DNA from: an uncultured Bacilli bacterium
GTDB lineage: Bacteria; Bacillota_I; Bacilli_A; RF39; UBA660
DNA length: 7,225 nt
Assembly (NCBI GenBank): GCA_934101115.1
Contig: CAKOPW010000041.1
Span: forward strand, 1-7,225
Reading direction: 5' to 3'
Shown: one piece after another, positions 6,279-7,225 of the stretch
Position numbering within the stretch: position 1 is the stretch's first letter
Layout of the letters: each line of letters begins with the position of its first letter
The notes under the pieces: generated by a model
The model's input: only the letters and a program-made list of their open reading frames with translations
The model's database searches: none
Told to the model about the DNA's origin: nothing
Program-made: the position numbers and the translations under genes

Positions 6279-7225
6279 ATATAACTACATATGGATTCGT
6301 ACTTGTTCCATCACCATTAGCATTTATAAGTGTGCCGTTTGCAAGCGAGATTACTGGACGAACACCAATAGCATTATCAACACGGTCATCACCAATATAT
6401 CCTAAAATGTGAACACGTCCAACATCTGCCTCACCAGAACCATTCAAATAAATTGGAGAAAAAGTCCAATAATAATTATTTGTAAATAAATAATTATTTG
6501 TTTCTTTAAAATCACTTGGATTTGAATAACGTGTATTAAATCCAGCAAATATAAATTCATCAGATGTAATTAATCCAACTGGATATGTTAAAGCGCCATT
6601 TCCATTTTTACTACTTACTGTAAATTTATCGTTTTCGAGTTTACAAACTAAACTAGGATTCGGAGTTTTTAAATAATACGATGCTCGATGCATTGCTCCA
6701 TATAATGTTGTGTTCTTTCCATATCCTAACTCTCCATACGACGAGTATGATGTATCTCCTATTGCATTTGCATCATATGCTTTTGTACTTCGATCATTAC
6801 AAAATATTGTATCTTCTAATTTTGATGTCGCTGTTTCATCAAAATTAGCTTTATACCAACTATCTATATATTTCTTTATTGTTGATTCATTTATATTTGC
6901 ATGTGTTGTTTGATATGTTGTACTTCCTGCTGTTCCATACATGTATCCCACATATGCATTATCATTATAGCTTTCATTAAATTTACTTGTTCCGACTTGA
7001 GTTGCTTCGCCTGTTTGAGTTTCACATTTGCCATCTGTTGGTATTCCATTATATATTAGTTTTATTCCGCCTGTTTCCGTCGTTCTTATTATCTTCCAAC
7101 ACATATTATTAAATATAATGTTGTTATTTACTTTATCTGCATCTCCTCTGAAATAGTATACTGGTACATTACCTTCCGTTTGTGTAGTCATATATATTCC
7201 ATTTGTTCCACTTGTTCCTGAACGT
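6277..7225 (-). CDS. DUF6273-like exported surface protein, 5' end beyond the window
   Basis: The frame stays open to the right edge: eleven codons (reading RSGTSGTNGIY) precede the first Met at 7191. That Met lacks a convincing ribosome site, so the true start lies outside. The 315 visible residues begin with a conserved-looking block, VPVYYFRGD, then MCWKIIRTTETGGIKLIYNG. The protein ends with YWTFSPIYLNGSG and GVRPVISL, followed by the terminal motif GTSTNPYVVI. The W..SP and GVRP-V-SL pattern recalls DUF6273 and C-type-lectin-like domains. Four Cys (in MCWK, GKCET, FCNDRS and LVCKL) could form two disulfides, suiting an exported protein; a signal peptide would be in the missing part. The sequence is rich in Asn, Thr, Tyr and Gly. 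Arg is AGA/CGA in the 5' part and CGT in the 3' part. The gene is coupled to the FGE-like gene 13 bases downstream. The family name is from memory and function is unknown. Confidence 0.82.
   Translation of the reverse strand, partial: RSGTSGTNGIYMTTQTEGNVPVYYFRGDADKVNNNIIFNNMCWKIIRTTETGGIKLIYNGIPTDGKCETQTGEATQVGTSKFNESYNDNAYVGYMYGTAGSTTYQTTHANINESTIKKYIDSWYKANFDETATSKLEDTIFCNDRSTKAYDANAIGDTSYSSYGELGYGKNTTLYGAMHRASYYLKTPNPSLVCKLENDKFTVSSKNGNGALTYPVGLITSDEFIFAGFNTRYSNPSDFKETNNYLFTNNYYWTFSPIYLNGSGEADVGRVHILGYIGDDRVDNAIGVRPVISLANGTLINANGDGTSTNPYVVI

Noticed and set aside
6130..6405. Plus-strand open frame spanning the junction of the two surface genes
   Set aside because: It is antisense to two well-supported genes. 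Its hydrophobic start mirrors the complementary strand of the signal segment, so it is read as a shadow.
7150..7191. Complete DUF6273-like gene starting with Met at 7191
   Set aside because: The frame continues without a stop to the window edge, there is no clear Shine-Dalgarno, and an exported protein would need a signal peptide that is absent here.
1..7225. Mollicute-type recoding of TGA as Trp
   Set aside because: Genes are full length with the standard code and the Trp codons checked are TGG. The absence of TGA among six stops is too small a sample to mean anything.
1..7225. CRISPR array, insertion sequence or prophage
   Set aside because: No regularly spaced direct repeats, transposase, integrase or phage structural gene is visible.

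Overview
The window is strongly AT-rich with short intergenic gaps. It has Gram-positive style Shine-Dalgarno sites, sigma-70 promoters, a monocistronic rpsD gene with a long untranslated leader, and intrinsic terminators. Together with SipW/TasA-like and DUF6273-like surface proteins, this suggests an uncultured low-GC Bacilli-type host-associated Firmicute of the RF39/RFN20/Erysipelotrichales sort. The placement is inference from protein character only. The standard bacterial code fits: Trp is TGG where checked, all six complete stop codons are TAA or TAG, and no gene needs TGA to be read through.

Layout, left to right. Positions 1-152 are AT-rich non-coding DNA with a weak leftward terminator and overlapping inverted repeats. 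On the minus strand (2558-153) is a cytoplasmic family GH31 alpha-glycosidase with several changes at usually conserved active-site positions. A 265-base divergent intergenic region carries the GH31 promoter leftward and, rightward, a near-consensus promoter and about 150 bases of structured leader for rpsD (2824-3426), encoding ribosomal protein S4. A long perfect hairpin (3429-3466) serves as a bidirectional terminator and contains the last codons of the convergent gene.

On the minus strand at 4439-3444 is a two-gene operon of unrecognised, mostly helical proteins (175 and 151 aa). It is translationally coupled and has its own extended -10 promoter. Upstream of it, also leftward, is a surface-protein operon. 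The first gene (partial, running off the right edge, ending at 6277) encodes a DUF6273-like exported protein. Thirteen bases later comes a 578-aa protein (6263-4527) with a SipW/TasA-like secretion segment, a beta-rich N-terminal module and a C-terminal FGE/C-type-lectin-like domain that lacks the catalytic cysteines. A terminator at 4484-4508 closes this operon.

The most interesting region is the surface operon. Both proteins end in a lectin-fold-like signature. Both genes also switch codon preference internally, from A-ending codons in the 5' part to T-ending codons in the 3' part, as if the C-terminal domains had a different history from the conserved N-terminal modules. Such proteins are plausible display platforms, and similar folds are targets of diversity-generating retroelements elsewhere. 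However, no reverse transcriptase or template repeat is visible here, so that link is only a hypothesis.
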